Shown one piece after another: positions 37,801-45,342 of a DNA stretch of 64,000 nucleotides (its first letter is position 1; every line of letters starts with the position of its first letter). This DNA comes from Nocardia macrotermitis (lineage in GTDB: Bacteria > Actinomycetota > Actinomycetes > Mycobacteriales > Mycobacteriaceae): contig NZ_WEGK01000006.1 in NCBI RefSeq assembly GCF_009604405.1, positions 186,001-250,000 on the forward strand, in the 5' to 3' direction. The notes under the pieces were generated by a model. That model was not told where the DNA came from. It worked only from the letters and a program-made list of their open reading frames with translations, and did not search any database. The position numbers were made by a program, and so were the translations under genes.

Positions 37801-40800
37801 TGCCACTGGTGCCGTGGGTATTGTCGGGGAAATCGGCCGAGGCGCTGACCGGTCAAGCGAGCCGCCTGCTGGAACACATCCGCCGCCATCCCGGCCTGAA
37901 TACGGTGGATATCGGCTTGTCCCTGAGCAACCGGACGATGTTCGAGCATCGCGCGGTCGTGGTCGGCAGTGACCGCGAAGAACTGATCCGCGGCCTGACC
38001 GAACTGATCCAGGGCGAACCCGGCCGAAACGTACTGCGCGGCCGCGCCACGACCACCGGCGGAACAGCATTCGTCTTCCCTGGTCAGGGCGCACAGTGGC
38101 TGGGGATGGGCGCGGACCTGCACGCGAGGTTCCCGGTATTCGCCGAGGCATTCGACGCCGTGGCCGAGGTACTGGACAAACACCTGGACCGCCCGCTACG
38201 CGAAATCCTCTGGGGCAGTGACGAAAAGCTTTTGAACAGTACGGAATTCGCGCAACCGGCGCTGTTCGCCGTCGAGGTGGCGCTGTTCCGGCTGCTGTGG
38301 CAGTGGGGACTTCGACCGGATTTCGTGATGGGCCATTCGGTGGGCGAACTGACCGCGGCGCACGTCGCGGGCGTGCTGTCGCTGTCCGACGCGGCCGCGC
38401 TGGTCGTCGCGCGGGGTCGGCTGATGCAGGCGCTGCCGCGGGGCGGGGCGATGGTCGCGGTCCAGGCCGACGAGGCCGAGGTCCGATCGTCCCTGGTCGA
38501 GGGTGTAGCCGTCGCCGCAATCAACGGGCCACGATCGATCGTGATGTCCGGCGCCGAACACGCCGTCCACACCATTGCGAATCGGTGGCGCGAACAGGGC
38601 CGGAGAATTCATCATCTACCGGTATCCCATGCGTTCCACTCACCGCTGATGGAACCGATGCTCGCCGAATTCGCCGCGCTGGCAGAAACTTTCGCACGCA
38701 CCGAGCCCCAGATACCGCTGGTGTCGAACCTGACCGCGGGCCCCGCCGGTGCGGATTTCGGTTCGGCTCGCTACTGGACCCGGCACGTGCGCGAAACCGT
38801 GCGATTCGCCGACAGCGTGCGCTACCTGGAATCGGCCGGTGTGACCAGATTCGTCGAGGTCGGGCCGAGTGGAGGACTCGCCGCATCGATCGAGGAGTCG
38901 CTGTCCCGCCCCGAGGCCGCCGTCGCGATCCCCGCGCTGCGCAAGGGACGCGTCGAGCCGGAATCCCTGATGGTTGCGCTGGGACGTCTGATCGTGGCGG
39001 GCGTGCCCTGCGACGGGGTCTTCGCAGGAACGGGTGCGCGCCGTATTCCCTTGCCGTCCTACGCATTCCAACGGCAGCGGTACTGGTTGTCGAGCACGGT
39101 CCCGGCCGGTGACGCGAGTCGATTCGGTGTGGAGGAGACCGGTCACGGGCTGCTGAGTGCGGTACTGGAGCAGCCGGATACCGGTGGAGTCGTGCTGACC
39201 GGTCGGCTGTCCCTGACAGCCCAACCCTGGCTGGCCGATCATGCGCTGTCCGGCGTGATGGTCTTCCCGCCCGCCGGACTCGTGGAGCTCGTCGTCCGTG
39301 CCGGTGACGAGGTCGGTTGCGGTGTGATCGAAGAGCTCACGATGCGGGATCCGCTGGTGCTACCGGCCCGGGGCGCGGTCCGCGTGCAAGTGGCCGTCGG
39401 ACCTCCCGACGAGACCGGCCAGCGGACGGTATCGGTGTACTCGCGCCGCGACGCCGACACCGATTGGGGCTTGAACGCACAAGGTACGTTGGGCCCCAAG
39501 GGTTTCGCACCGAATACCTCGGACCTGTCGACCTGGCCACCGGCTGATGCCACCCCAATCGACATCGCCGACCTCTACCAGCGGTCGGCCGCGCGCGGAT
39601 ACGAGTACGGCCCGGCATTCCGGGGCCTGCGCGCACTGTGGCAGCGCGGCGCGGATCTGTTCGCCGAAATCGCCGTCGACCCGAATTCCGCTGTGCCACT
39701 TGCTGGTTTCGGCATACAGCCGGTGATCCTGGACGCGGCCGTGCACGCCGCATCCACCCACAGCGAAGAACGCACCCTGCCATCCAGCTGGTCGGGCGTC
39801 TGCCTGCACGCGGGGGGAGCCGAAGCCGTGCGTGCGCGGATCAGCCCCGCCGGTCCCGAGGCAGTCTCGCTGGAATGCGTTGACAGCCAGGGCCTTCCAG
39901 TGCTGTCCGTGCGATCGCTGGCAATCCGCTCGGTGACAGCAGAGGAGTTGCGCTCGGCGCTTGCGCTGCCCGGAGGCGGCGCGGGCAACATGTTCGAGGT
40001 GGTGTGGTCGCTACTGCCGACGGCCGGGGAGCCTGTGGCGCTGAGTGGCCGGCCGGTGCAGGATTCGGCCGGGGCGGACCCGGCTCGGGATGGTGTCGTG
40101 CCGGCCAAGGCGGGCGTTGACATCGGCAGGGGAGTTGCCGCACCGAATTCGCCGACAGGCGTGGTTGTTTCGGATATCACGGGCGTCGATGGCAATCGGG
40201 ATCGGAGTGTTCCGGGCACGCTCAATTTGTCTGCTGTGGATGCATGGGTGTTCCGAGTGGGCGCACTGCGCGGCGATGTGGTGACAGATGTCCACAACGC
40301 CACCAATCGGGCGTTGACTACTCTGCAATCGCATTTGGCGCAACAGGTTTCGGGGATGCTGATCGTGGTGACGCAGGGCGCGGTGGCGCTGCCGGGTGAA
40401 GATGTAACCGATCTGGCGGGTGCGGCGGTATGGGGTCTGGTGCGGTCGGCTCAGACCGAGCACCCCGGGCGAATCATATTGGTGGACACGGATTCCGACA
40501 TCGACGCGGCGCAGATCCTGGCGACCGGTGAAGCACAGATCATCATCCGCTCCGGAACCTTGCGCGCCGCCCGTTTGGCGAGGATCACCGAAGAACCGAA
40601 TCCCGTTGGGGCGGCAATAGATCCGGCGGGAACAATACTGATCACCGGCGGCACCGGAATGGCCGGTGCAGCGATGGCCCGCCACCTGGTAGCCGAACAC
40701 GGAGCACGAAATCTGTTGCTGGTCAGCCGACGTGGCCCACAAGCGCCCGGTGCCGCAGACCTCGTAACAGAACTGACTGCCGAGGGCGCACGTATTCGAG

Positions 40801-41702
40801 TCGCATCATGTGATGTCGCCGATCGAGATGCGTTGGCGCAGTTACTGACCGAGATACCAACGGATAATCCGCTGACAGCAGTGATCCACACCGCCGGAGT
40901 CCTCGACGACGCGGTAATAGGTTCATTGACCGAAGACCGCGTCGACACCGTCCTACGAGCGAAGGCCGACGGCGCCTGGTACTTGCACGACCTGACCCGC
41001 GATATGAATCTCCCTGTCTTCGTACTCTTTTCATCGATGGCAGGCATAGTGGGTTCCCCCGGACAAGCCAATTACGCCGCCGCCAACACCTTCCTGGACG
41101 CCTTGGCCACCCACCGCCGAGCCCAGGGTTCACCAGCGACCTCCCTCGCGTGGGGCCTGTGGTCCGAATCCAGCGGCATGACAGGCCATCTCGCCACCCG
41201 CGACATGGCCAGAATCACCCGCGGCGGCCTGGCCGCGATGCACTCTCGCGACGCACTGGCCCTGTTCGACCGCGCCCTCGGCCTCGATCGCCCCTGCCTG
41301 GCCCCCGCCCACCTCGAAATGCGGGCACTCGAACGTGGCACCAACGTATTCCCGCTGCTCAGAACCCTGATCCCGACGCCCGCACGCAGACAGGTCGACC
41401 GCGAACCCGTCCGCCCGAGTATCGGCACCCTGTCCCCGGCCGAACAACGCACCGAGCTGATCACGATCATCCGCACGAAAGCCGCTGTCGTGCTCGGCTT
41501 CGCGGGTCCGGACGATATCGACCCGGACTATCCGTTCGAGGATCTGGGCCTGGATTCCATGGGCGCGGTCGAGTTGCAGAACAGCCTCGGCGCGGTGCTC
41601 GGACAGCCGCTGCCGCCGGGATTGGTCTTCGACTACCCGACGACCACCGAACTGGCCGATCACCTGATGGAGGAGTTGTCGATCGAGGTGAATCCGGGCT
41701 AG
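31875..41702 (+). CDS. Type I PKS 3: KS-AT-KR-ACP and KS-AT-DH-KR-ACP
   Basis: A 3275-residue bimodular synthase. An N-terminal coiled-coil docking helix (about 1-35, TTKLEQATEALRKAL) should meet the PKS 2 tail. Module 2: KS Cys200; AT Ser658 with YASH (methylmalonyl); KR T1169 with LDD and Tyr1312; ACP Ser1478 in GFRSL, where Arg1477 replaces the usual Asp. Module 3: KS Cys1703; AT Ser2155 in GHSVGE with HAFH near 2252 (malonyl); DH His2456 and Asp2620, the latter in QPVILD rather than HPxLLD; KR T2924 with LDD and Tyr3067; ACP Ser3228. No ER in either module and no thioesterase at the end. The ATG at 31875 follows GGGAGA, 13 bases after PKS 2. Confidence 0.93.
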   Translation: MTTKLEQATEALRKALIQIERLKQQNKAMAERSTEPIAIVGAGCRLPGGVASADDLWELVIRGGDAVSDFPADRGWDVDGLFDPNPDAPGKSYTRAGGFLDDVTGFDAGFFGISPDEATAMDPQQRLLLEVSWEALEHTGIDPLTLRGTPTGVFTGVIAQGYGVASEGFTATGQVSSVVSGRVAYVLGLEGPAVSVDTACSSSLVALHLAVQSLRSGECELALAGGVTVMATPSLFSEFSRQRGLSVDGRCKAFAGAADGTGFAEGAGVLVVERLSDARRLGHEILAVVRGSALNQDGASNGLTAPNGPSQQRVIQAALANAGLSAAEVDAVEAHGTGTKLGDPIEAQALLETYGQGRARPLLLGSLKSNIGHTQAAAGVAGVIKMVQALRHGVLPRTLHVDVPSPHVDWASGAVELLTDSRKWPVTNAPRRVGVSSFGISGTNAHVILEQAPDDVVFDTASGGPESPRVVRAESGDPAAVPWVLSGKSAEALAGQAARLLEHVQRHPELGVADIGFSSVGRSVFGHRAVVVGGDRAELMRGLAGLATGEPGRNVAQGRAEAAGKTVFVFPGQGSQWLGMGVELLDSSPVFAEHMKSCAAALSEFVDWSLIDVLRGVDGAPGLDRVDVVQPVLFSVMVSLAELWGSVGVRPDAVIGHSQGEIAAAYVAGALSLRDAVHVVALRSRLLVALSGSGGMVSLACDAGQAGELVRRWGDAVSIAAVNGRSAVVVSGTPAALGELLAECESRDIRARRIDVDYASHSSQVEMIRDELLQVLSGIEPRTSEIEFFSTVTGNTCDTADLDGEYWYRNIRGTVEFDAAVRAACAQGYRVFVESSPHPVLVGGIEDAVDECADGAGAVVVPSLGRDEGGLDRFLLSAAQAYVRGVAVNWGAVFAGTSARRVPLPSYAFQRRRYWLPGGGAGLPVADTGATASNVATAQPDSALPGTELTETDANTLFELTWTQAPTASRPVSALTTLTWEVFAARGAAVPRWAGSGGVSADATPSAAVPDAPGLHGMGAEVVANEVADVAVADAVVFDVGGSRHGMLTDVRELTHRTLAVLQSFLAQQVSGTLAVVTRGAVALPGEDVQDLAGAAVRGLVRSAQSEHPGRIALVDTDSEFDIAETLALGEPQVVVRSGIPYIARLARVPEEPNTATVRFDPAGTVLITGGTGMAGATIARHLVAEHGARNLLLISRRGSQAPGASDLVSELTASGARVRLAACDVADRDALAQLLTETPSDSPLTAVIHTAGFLDDAVIGSLTEDRIDGVLRAKVDGAWHLHELTRDMNLPVFVLFSSMAGILGSPGQANYAAANTFLDALAAHRRAQGSPATSLAWGLWSESSGMTAHLQPEDLARMTRLGLAPMSSREALTLFDTALRSDRPCLATARIDPAGLRSQATAGIAAPLFANLIGPPSPITADSDTPTLIRQLRESTEAEQHALLLRTVRSHTAIVLGYPGPDDIDPEISFQDLGFRSLTAVEFGNRLKAATGLTLSSTLIFDYPTPVKLARHIRAETMGHQAGPDLPVRAATDEPIAIVGLGCRFAGGVDSANELWDLVFDGVDVVQDFPVDRGWDIEALFDPDPDAVGRSYTRTGGFLDDIAGFDAGFFGISPAEATAMDPQQRLLLEVSWEALEHSGIDPHQLHGTATGVFTGIINQPYGSASTDGEGYRLIGSASSVASGRVAYVLGLEGPAVSVDTACSSSLVALHLAVQSLRSGECDLALAGGVTVLSTPAVFPEFSRQRVLSADGRCKAFAASADGMGFAEGAGVLVVERLSDARRLGHEILAVVRGSALNQDGASNGLTAPNGPSQQRVIQAALANAGLSAAEVDAVEAHGTGTALGDPIEAQALLATYGRDRVDARPLLLGSVKSNIGHTQAAAGVAGVIKMVQALRFGVLPRTLHVDVPTPHVDWASGAVELLTEHREWPDTGTLRRAGVSSFGISGTNAHVILEQAPVFHTPAEVSGIGGTEPGVPLVPWVLSGKSAEALTGQASRLLEHIRRHPGLNTVDIGLSLSNRTMFEHRAVVVGSDREELIRGLTELIQGEPGRNVLRGRATTTGGTAFVFPGQGAQWLGMGADLHARFPVFAEAFDAVAEVLDKHLDRPLREILWGSDEKLLNSTEFAQPALFAVEVALFRLLWQWGLRPDFVMGHSVGELTAAHVAGVLSLSDAAALVVARGRLMQALPRGGAMVAVQADEAEVRSSLVEGVAVAAINGPRSIVMSGAEHAVHTIANRWREQGRRIHHLPVSHAFHSPLMEPMLAEFAALAETFARTEPQIPLVSNLTAGPAGADFGSARYWTRHVRETVRFADSVRYLESAGVTRFVEVGPSGGLAASIEESLSRPEAAVAIPALRKGRVEPESLMVALGRLIVAGVPCDGVFAGTGARRIPLPSYAFQRQRYWLSSTVPAGDASRFGVEETGHGLLSAVLEQPDTGGVVLTGRLSLTAQPWLADHALSGVMVFPPAGLVELVVRAGDEVGCGVIEELTMRDPLVLPARGAVRVQVAVGPPDETGQRTVSVYSRRDADTDWGLNAQGTLGPKGFAPNTSDLSTWPPADATPIDIADLYQRSAARGYEYGPAFRGLRALWQRGADLFAEIAVDPNSAVPLAGFGIQPVILDAAVHAASTHSEERTLPSSWSGVCLHAGGAEAVRARISPAGPEAVSLECVDSQGLPVLSVRSLAIRSVTAEELRSALALPGGGAGNMFEVVWSLLPTAGEPVALSGRPVQDSAGADPARDGVVPAKAGVDIGRGVAAPNSPTGVVVSDITGVDGNRDRSVPGTLNLSAVDAWVFRVGALRGDVVTDVHNATNRALTTLQSHLAQQVSGMLIVVTQGAVALPGEDVTDLAGAAVWGLVRSAQTEHPGRIILVDTDSDIDAAQILATGEAQIIIRSGTLRAARLARITEEPNPVGAAIDPAGTILITGGTGMAGAAMARHLVAEHGARNLLLVSRRGPQAPGAADLVTELTAEGARIRVASCDVADRDALAQLLTEIPTDNPLTAVIHTAGVLDDAVIGSLTEDRVDTVLRAKADGAWYLHDLTRDMNLPVFVLFSSMAGIVGSPGQANYAAANTFLDALATHRRAQGSPATSLAWGLWSESSGMTGHLATRDMARITRGGLAAMHSRDALALFDRALGLDRPCLAPAHLEMRALERGTNVFPLLRTLIPTPARRQVDREPVRPSIGTLSPAEQRTELITIIRTKAAVVLGFAGPDDIDPDYPFEDLGLDSMGAVELQNSLGAVLGQPLPPGLVFDYPTTTELADHLMEELSIEVNPG
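32688..32806 (+). repeat. 119-bp stretch identical to 37197-37315 (KS domains)
   Basis: The KS domains of PKS 3 modules 2 and 3 are identical over 119 bases here and over another 94 bases at 32434-32527 versus 36943-37036. Both pairs are offset by exactly 4509 bases, and flanking positions differ by single silent changes. This pattern suggests patchwise gene conversion. Confidence 0.85.
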
Positions 41703-42850
41703 CGGGAGTCGCCCGACTCGTGCAGCCGCGTCGCCTCCAGCCGGGCCGCGACGTCCACGGTGCGTAGCGACGGATCGGCCAGGTGCCTGCTCACCGCCGC
41801 CGACACCTGCGCCGCGATCCGCCGACGCATACTGCCGAGCACGCCGATCGTGCGCGCCCGCAATCCGTCGGCCTGCAACCGGACGTCGATCTGCGAGGCG
41901 TCCGGCTGCTCCACATCGATCACGATGAGCAGCGGCGCGGCCGTGCGCGTCACCAGGACCAGCGGAATCTCGACCTCGGCGTGATAGTGATCGGATTTGC
42001 GCACGTCCACGACCACATCCAGGGTGACGGGGACGACCATGTCGAATGTGACCGTGTCCGCGCCGGTGCGCTCGGTCACCCGGGGTAGGCGGATGACGCC
42101 GCGTGCGGTCACCTCGGCCGCGTCGCGCGGTCCGGCACGCTGCGATTCGACGTCGATGACCCGCCCAGACAGGCTCTCGGCCACCGCGCGCACCCGCGCC
42201 GGCGTCACCATGCGCGGCAGGAAACGACGTCCGAACTCCGCGTAGTCGATCCAGTCGAACCGCGCGAGATCCCCGGGTGCGGCGACCTCGCCCGCCGAGA
42301 TCGCCTCGACGTCGAATATCCGCGCCCGCCGCGCCTCCGGTTCGGACAGCATGGCGTTGAGCCGGTCGGCGACCTCTTTGCGGATCATCTTCGCCGTCGG
42401 TTCGAGCAGTACCCGCGCCTCGGCGTCGACGGCCTCGGCCCGGATGACCGGCGGGCTGACCGCGCGCTTGGTGATCGGCGGAATATCGATGACCACCAGC
42501 AGCGGATCGGCGGTGCGCGCGTGCAGAGTCAGATCGATATCGACCGCCGCGGCGAGCTTCAGTTCCCGCCCGCCGAGCGTGACCGTCAGCTCCAGTCGCA
42601 CCGGAATGCGTACGGCGAAAACGACTTCCGAGCCCGCGCGGGCGATCGTCGGGGCACCGCTATCGCCCCGCACGGTGACGCGCGCGAGCTTGCCGGGCCC
42701 GACCGCGAACGGCCCCAGCTCGAACGGCCCCGCCAGACCGGACACGGCCGCGTCGATCCGTGCCGGGGTCACCGCATGCGCGACGAACCGTTCACCGAAC
42801 TCCGCGTAGGAGATCCGAGCGGGCAACTCGACTTCACTGGCCTGTCGCAT
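41699..42850 (-). CDS. Two-repeat protein of unknown function
   Basis: A 383-residue protein made of two homologous halves. Each half opens with a related helix (ISYAEFGERF near residue 13; IDYAEFGRRF near 202) followed by VTPAR, then alternating beta-strand-like segments and a C-terminal amphipathic helix. No signal peptide or membrane helix is seen. I do not recognise the family. The strand-rich half followed by a long helix is reminiscent of TULIP/SMP-like lipid-binding folds, but this is only an impression. It converges with PKS 3: both stop codons lie in one CTAG (41699-41702). GGGAG stands before ATG 42850. A role in handling the lipid product is speculative. Confidence 0.75.
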   Translation of the reverse strand: MRQASEVELPARISYAEFGERFVAHAVTPARIDAAVSGLAGPFELGPFAVGPGKLARVTVRGDSGAPTIARAGSEVVFAVRIPVRLELTVTLGGRELKLAAAVDIDLTLHARTADPLLVVIDIPPITKRAVSPPVIRAEAVDAEARVLLEPTAKMIRKEVADRLNAMLSEPEARRARIFDVEAISAGEVAAPGDLARFDWIDYAEFGRRFLPRMVTPARVRAVAESLSGRVIDVESQRAGPRDAAEVTARGVIRLPRVTERTGADTVTFDMVVPVTLDVVVDVRKSDHYHAEVEIPLVLVTRTAAPLLIVIDVEQPDASQIDVRLQADGLRARTIGVLGSMRRRIAAQVSAAVSRHLADPSLRTVDVAARLEATRLHESGDSR

Positions 42851-43169
42851 GAACTCCCCGGAATCTCGTGGTGTCGGACGGCACGCTCCCGCCCCGGGTA
42901 TCGAACGTCAAATCTACCGATGAACCGCCAACCCGGCCAAACCTCCCCGCCGCGGCTCGTAGACCGTTTCGACTTACTTGGGGGACAACGGGTTTCCGGC
43001 GTCTCATGCTTTGGCGACTTTCGCGCTCCGGCGACACTCGGCTTGGATGAGTTCCGTGCTCCGGTGGGTCCTGTGCTCCGGTGGGTTTCGTGCTCCGGCG
43101 AATCCCGGCATCGCTGAACTCCGAACGGCGACATCATGATTTCCGGCGAATCCCGGATCACCGCGGATC
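42851..43169. other. Intergenic region with short degenerate repeats
   Basis: It lies upstream of the two-repeat gene and downstream of the GGDEF gene, so it should hold the promoter of the former and the end of the latter transcript. Apart from the GCTCCGG repeats annotated at 43054-43104 and a repeated CCGGCGAATCCCGG (43095-43108 and near 43143-43156), no gene-like content is visible. Confidence 0.55.
43054..43104. repeat. Three 17-bp direct repeats with core GTGCTCCGG
   Basis: Units at 43054-43070, 43071-43087 and 43088-43104 share GTGCTCCGGtGggT, the third more diverged. A related GCGCTCCGGCG occurs about 30 bases upstream. They are non-coding; function is unknown. Confidence 0.7.
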
Positions 43170-44420
43170 TCAACTGCTGGCCGGGTCGCTGTGGTGCAGC
43201 ACCCACCGACCGCGCCCGGCGGCCTTCGCGTGGTACAGCCCGGTATCGGCGTCGTCCAGCAGCTTCTCGGCATTCGCGCCGATCACCGAGGTGACCACCG
43301 CGCCGATACTGCCCGACAGCGACAGTGGATCGCCGAGTCCGACCGGAATCGGGTCCCGCAGCGTCGCGAGCATGGTCTCGGCGGCGGCGTGGGCGGCGTC
43401 GTCGTCGCAGGGCGGTGCGAGCAGCGCGACGAATTCGTCGCCGCCGATGCGGGCCAGCGTCACTCGCGACGAGGTCAGGGCCGCGTCGAGGCGGTGCCCG
43501 ATCTCGGCCAGCACGCTGTCTCCGGTGCGGTGGCCGTAGCGGTCGTTGATGAGTTTGAACTCGTCGAGATCCAGGAAGCACAGACCGATCCGGTCGGTGG
43601 AGTCGGCCGCCGAGACGATCGCCTCCAACCGTTCGAGCAGGCAGTGCCGGTTCGCCAGCCCGGTCAGCGGATCGTGCCGGGCCTGCCACGCCAGTTTCTC
43701 CTGGATGGCCCGTCGCTCGGTGATGTCCTCCCCGACGGCCAGCAGGCGCAGGTCGCCGCCGCCAGCGCCGCGCACCAGCGTCATCGTCCAGGCACCCCAG
43801 CAGACGGTGCCGTCGGGTCGGCGGAAACGCCCCTCGAAACGGACGGTGCCCTGTTTGCGCTGGTACAGGTCGACGACCACCTGACGGAGTCCCTCGCGGT
43901 CGTCGGGATGCATCAGGTCCAGGCCGTCCACCCCCGGCAGGTCCTGCTGGTTCATCCCGACCATCCGGGCCGTCGTCGGATTGGCCTCGAGCGTGATGCC
44001 GTTGCTGTCGTAGAGCGCGATCGCGACCGCGGCATTGTCGAATACCACCCGAAACCGCTGGTCGGCGGCCTCCTGACTGCGGGCGTGCACCCTGGACAGC
44101 TCGGTGGCGTACCCGCGGCCCAGCTCACCCAGCAGCGCGCCGAACCGCTGTGCCCGATCCGATCGCGGCGACCGCTCCAGCAGGCTGGCCAGCGCCGCGG
44201 CGGTCGGCCCCATCATGCCGGGGCTGGTCAGATTGGCCCGCACCATCTCGCCCCCGATGCGGTACGCGGTCGCCGGATCGAACGCCTCGGCCGACAACGC
44301 GGCCTCCAACTCGGCCAGCCACCGCGCGGTCGACCGCCGAATATCACCCGACGCACCACCACATTCGATCAGCGCCGCCGACCAGTCCCGCACCGTGTCG
44401 GCAACCTCGCACCCGTTCAT
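43170..44420 (-). CDS. PAS-GGDEF protein, probable diguanylate cyclase
   Basis: A 416-residue soluble signalling protein. Residues 1-120 form an unassigned helical sensory region. A PAS domain follows (about 121-240, ending in VGEDITERR), then a GGDEF domain (about 250-410) with an intact RIGGDEF active site near residue 324 and DLDEFKLIND upstream. It should make cyclic di-GMP from two GTP. The RxxD product-inhibition site expected nine residues before GGDEF is absent (SSRV occupies it), so feedback control through that site is unlikely. No EAL domain is attached. I chose ATG 44420, preceded by GGAGGAAGG, over an upstream start. It appears monocistronic and unrelated to the PKS genes. Confidence 0.88.
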   Translation of the reverse strand: MNGCEVADTVRDWSAALIECGGASGDIRRSTARWLAELEAALSAEAFDPATAYRIGGEMVRANLTSPGMMGPTAAALASLLERSPRSDRAQRFGALLGELGRGYATELSRVHARSQEAADQRFRVVFDNAAVAIALYDSNGITLEANPTTARMVGMNQQDLPGVDGLDLMHPDDREGLRQVVVDLYQRKQGTVRFEGRFRRPDGTVCWGAWTMTLVRGAGGGDLRLLAVGEDITERRAIQEKLAWQARHDPLTGLANRHCLLERLEAIVSAADSTDRIGLCFLDLDEFKLINDRYGHRTGDSVLAEIGHRLDAALTSSRVTLARIGGDEFVALLAPPCDDDAAHAAAETMLATLRDPIPVGLGDPLSLSGSIGAVVTSVIGANAEKLLDDADTGLYHAKAAGRGRWVLHHSDPASS

Positions 44421-44745
44421 CCACGAGGACCTTCCTCCATCGCCGACCCATCCAGGCCCAGCACCGTCACCCCTCCGATAGCTACCACCCAGCATACGAA
44501 AGAACCCCTGCGCCCGTGCCGATCCCGACCAACCAGCCGCCCCCCGTGGAACTTGTCACCTGACCGGTTCGGAATACCCGGGAATATGCGCGAAATGTCC
44601 GGTGTAGCAACGTGATCGGATAGCCGCGCCACTCGATTGCCGTCCCGGGCCACCGACCCCGACCGAACTCCGCGCCCGTCCACCCGGGTTGCCGCCGCCG
44701 CTCGAGCGAATTCGTTGTCGCCGACAGGAACTCGTCCGCGATCGA

Positions 44746-44835
44746 CACCCGCGACGCGTCCGGCACTCGCGACGCGTCCGGCACTCGCGACGCGTCCGGC
44801 ATCCGCGACGCGTCCGGCACTCGCGAGGCATCCGG
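44746..44835. repeat. Five tandem 18-bp repeats
   Basis: Five contiguous units of consensus CACTCGCGACGCGTCCGG; units 2 and 3 are identical and the fifth has three changes. Period 18 keeps any reading frame; the reverse strand reads repeated PDASRV. Confidence 0.9.
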
Positions 44836-44883
44836 CATGGGTTCGCGAGTGGTTGAACGTGAAGCTGCATGCATCCGATTGGA

Positions 44884-45114
44884 TCAGAGCCTGCCGACCG
44901 CTACGTCGACCGGTCGCGCCTCCGCTGGTCGCGCCTCCGCTGGTTGCGTCTCTGCCGGTTGCGTCTCCGCCGGTTGCGTCTCCGCTGGTCGCGTCTCCGC
45001 TGGTCGCGTCTCCGCTGGTCGCGTCTCCGCCGGTTGCGTCTCTGCCGTCGTGTCGACGATCACCAGCAGCAGCCCGGCCCAGAACACCGGGCCGAAAAGG
45101 TGTGGCAGCCGCAC
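44884..45114 (-). CDS. Possible small membrane protein with AETRP/AETQP repeats
   Basis: A 76-residue frame with a short hydrophobic segment (FWAGLLLVIVD, residues 11-21) followed by nine pentapeptides AETRP/AETQP/AEARP and an RL-ending tail. The GTG start is weakly supported and no homologue is recalled. A membrane segment followed by a Pro-rich repeat is a plausible envelope-protein layout, but the repeat alone would generate an open frame in every phase. Treat it as tentative. Confidence 0.3.
   Translation of the reverse strand: MRLPHLFGPVFWAGLLLVIVDTTAETQPAETRPAETRPAETRPAETQPAETQPAETQPAEARPAEARPVDVAVGRL
44911..45045. repeat. Nine tandem 15-bp repeats
   Basis: Nine contiguous units of consensus YGGTYGCGTCTCCGC. 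Variation is confined to a few C/T positions, and three consecutive units at 44986-45030 are identical, indicating recent slippage. Period 15 is frame-neutral. Confidence 0.9.
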
Positions 45115-45281
45115 ACGTTCGGCCTGCGATCAGATCAAGCGCGCTCGGGACCTGTCGACATGCGGCATTGTCGGCAGCGCCGAGTAGCTCGCTTGCGCAG
45201 TGACTCGAGTCGTATGGATCGCGTCCGGTCTGGGTGGAGTCCCTGTCGGACGGTCCAGACGCAGTGGCAATGCATCCAAAT

Positions 45282-45323
45282 TTGATAGTATTGCGATTAA
45301 TAGTATCAAGATTGATCGTATTG
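45282..45323 (+). promoter_or_regulatory. Three 15-bp-spaced iterons before ATPase 1
   Basis: TTGATAGTATTG (45282), TTAATAGTATCA (45297) and TTGATCGTATTG (45312) repeat at exactly 15-base intervals, separated by CGA and AGA. The block is strikingly AT-rich for this genome and ends five bases before the GGAGG ribosome-binding site. It is probably an operator bound cooperatively by a protein; the ATPase itself is a candidate. Confidence 0.75.
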
Positions 45324-45342
45324 ACGCGGAGGGGTGGGTCAC

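Larger units (their letters stand above)
44421..45281. other. Low-complexity region with tandem repeats, coding status unclear
   Basis: Between the GGDEF gene and the ATPase iterons there is no recognisable conserved gene. Two tandem-repeat blocks (44746-44835 and 44911-45045) open several long frames by composition alone. On the reverse strand one frame (about 44482-44874) would encode a PDASRV hexapeptide repeat followed by a unique tail, and another (44884-45114) an AETRP pentapeptide repeat after a membrane helix. Either could be a real small surface protein, but no homology supports them. Confidence 0.5.

Noticed and set aside
44746..45045. CRISPR array
   Set aside because: The repeats are contiguous with no spacers and only 15-18 bp long; no cas genes are nearby.
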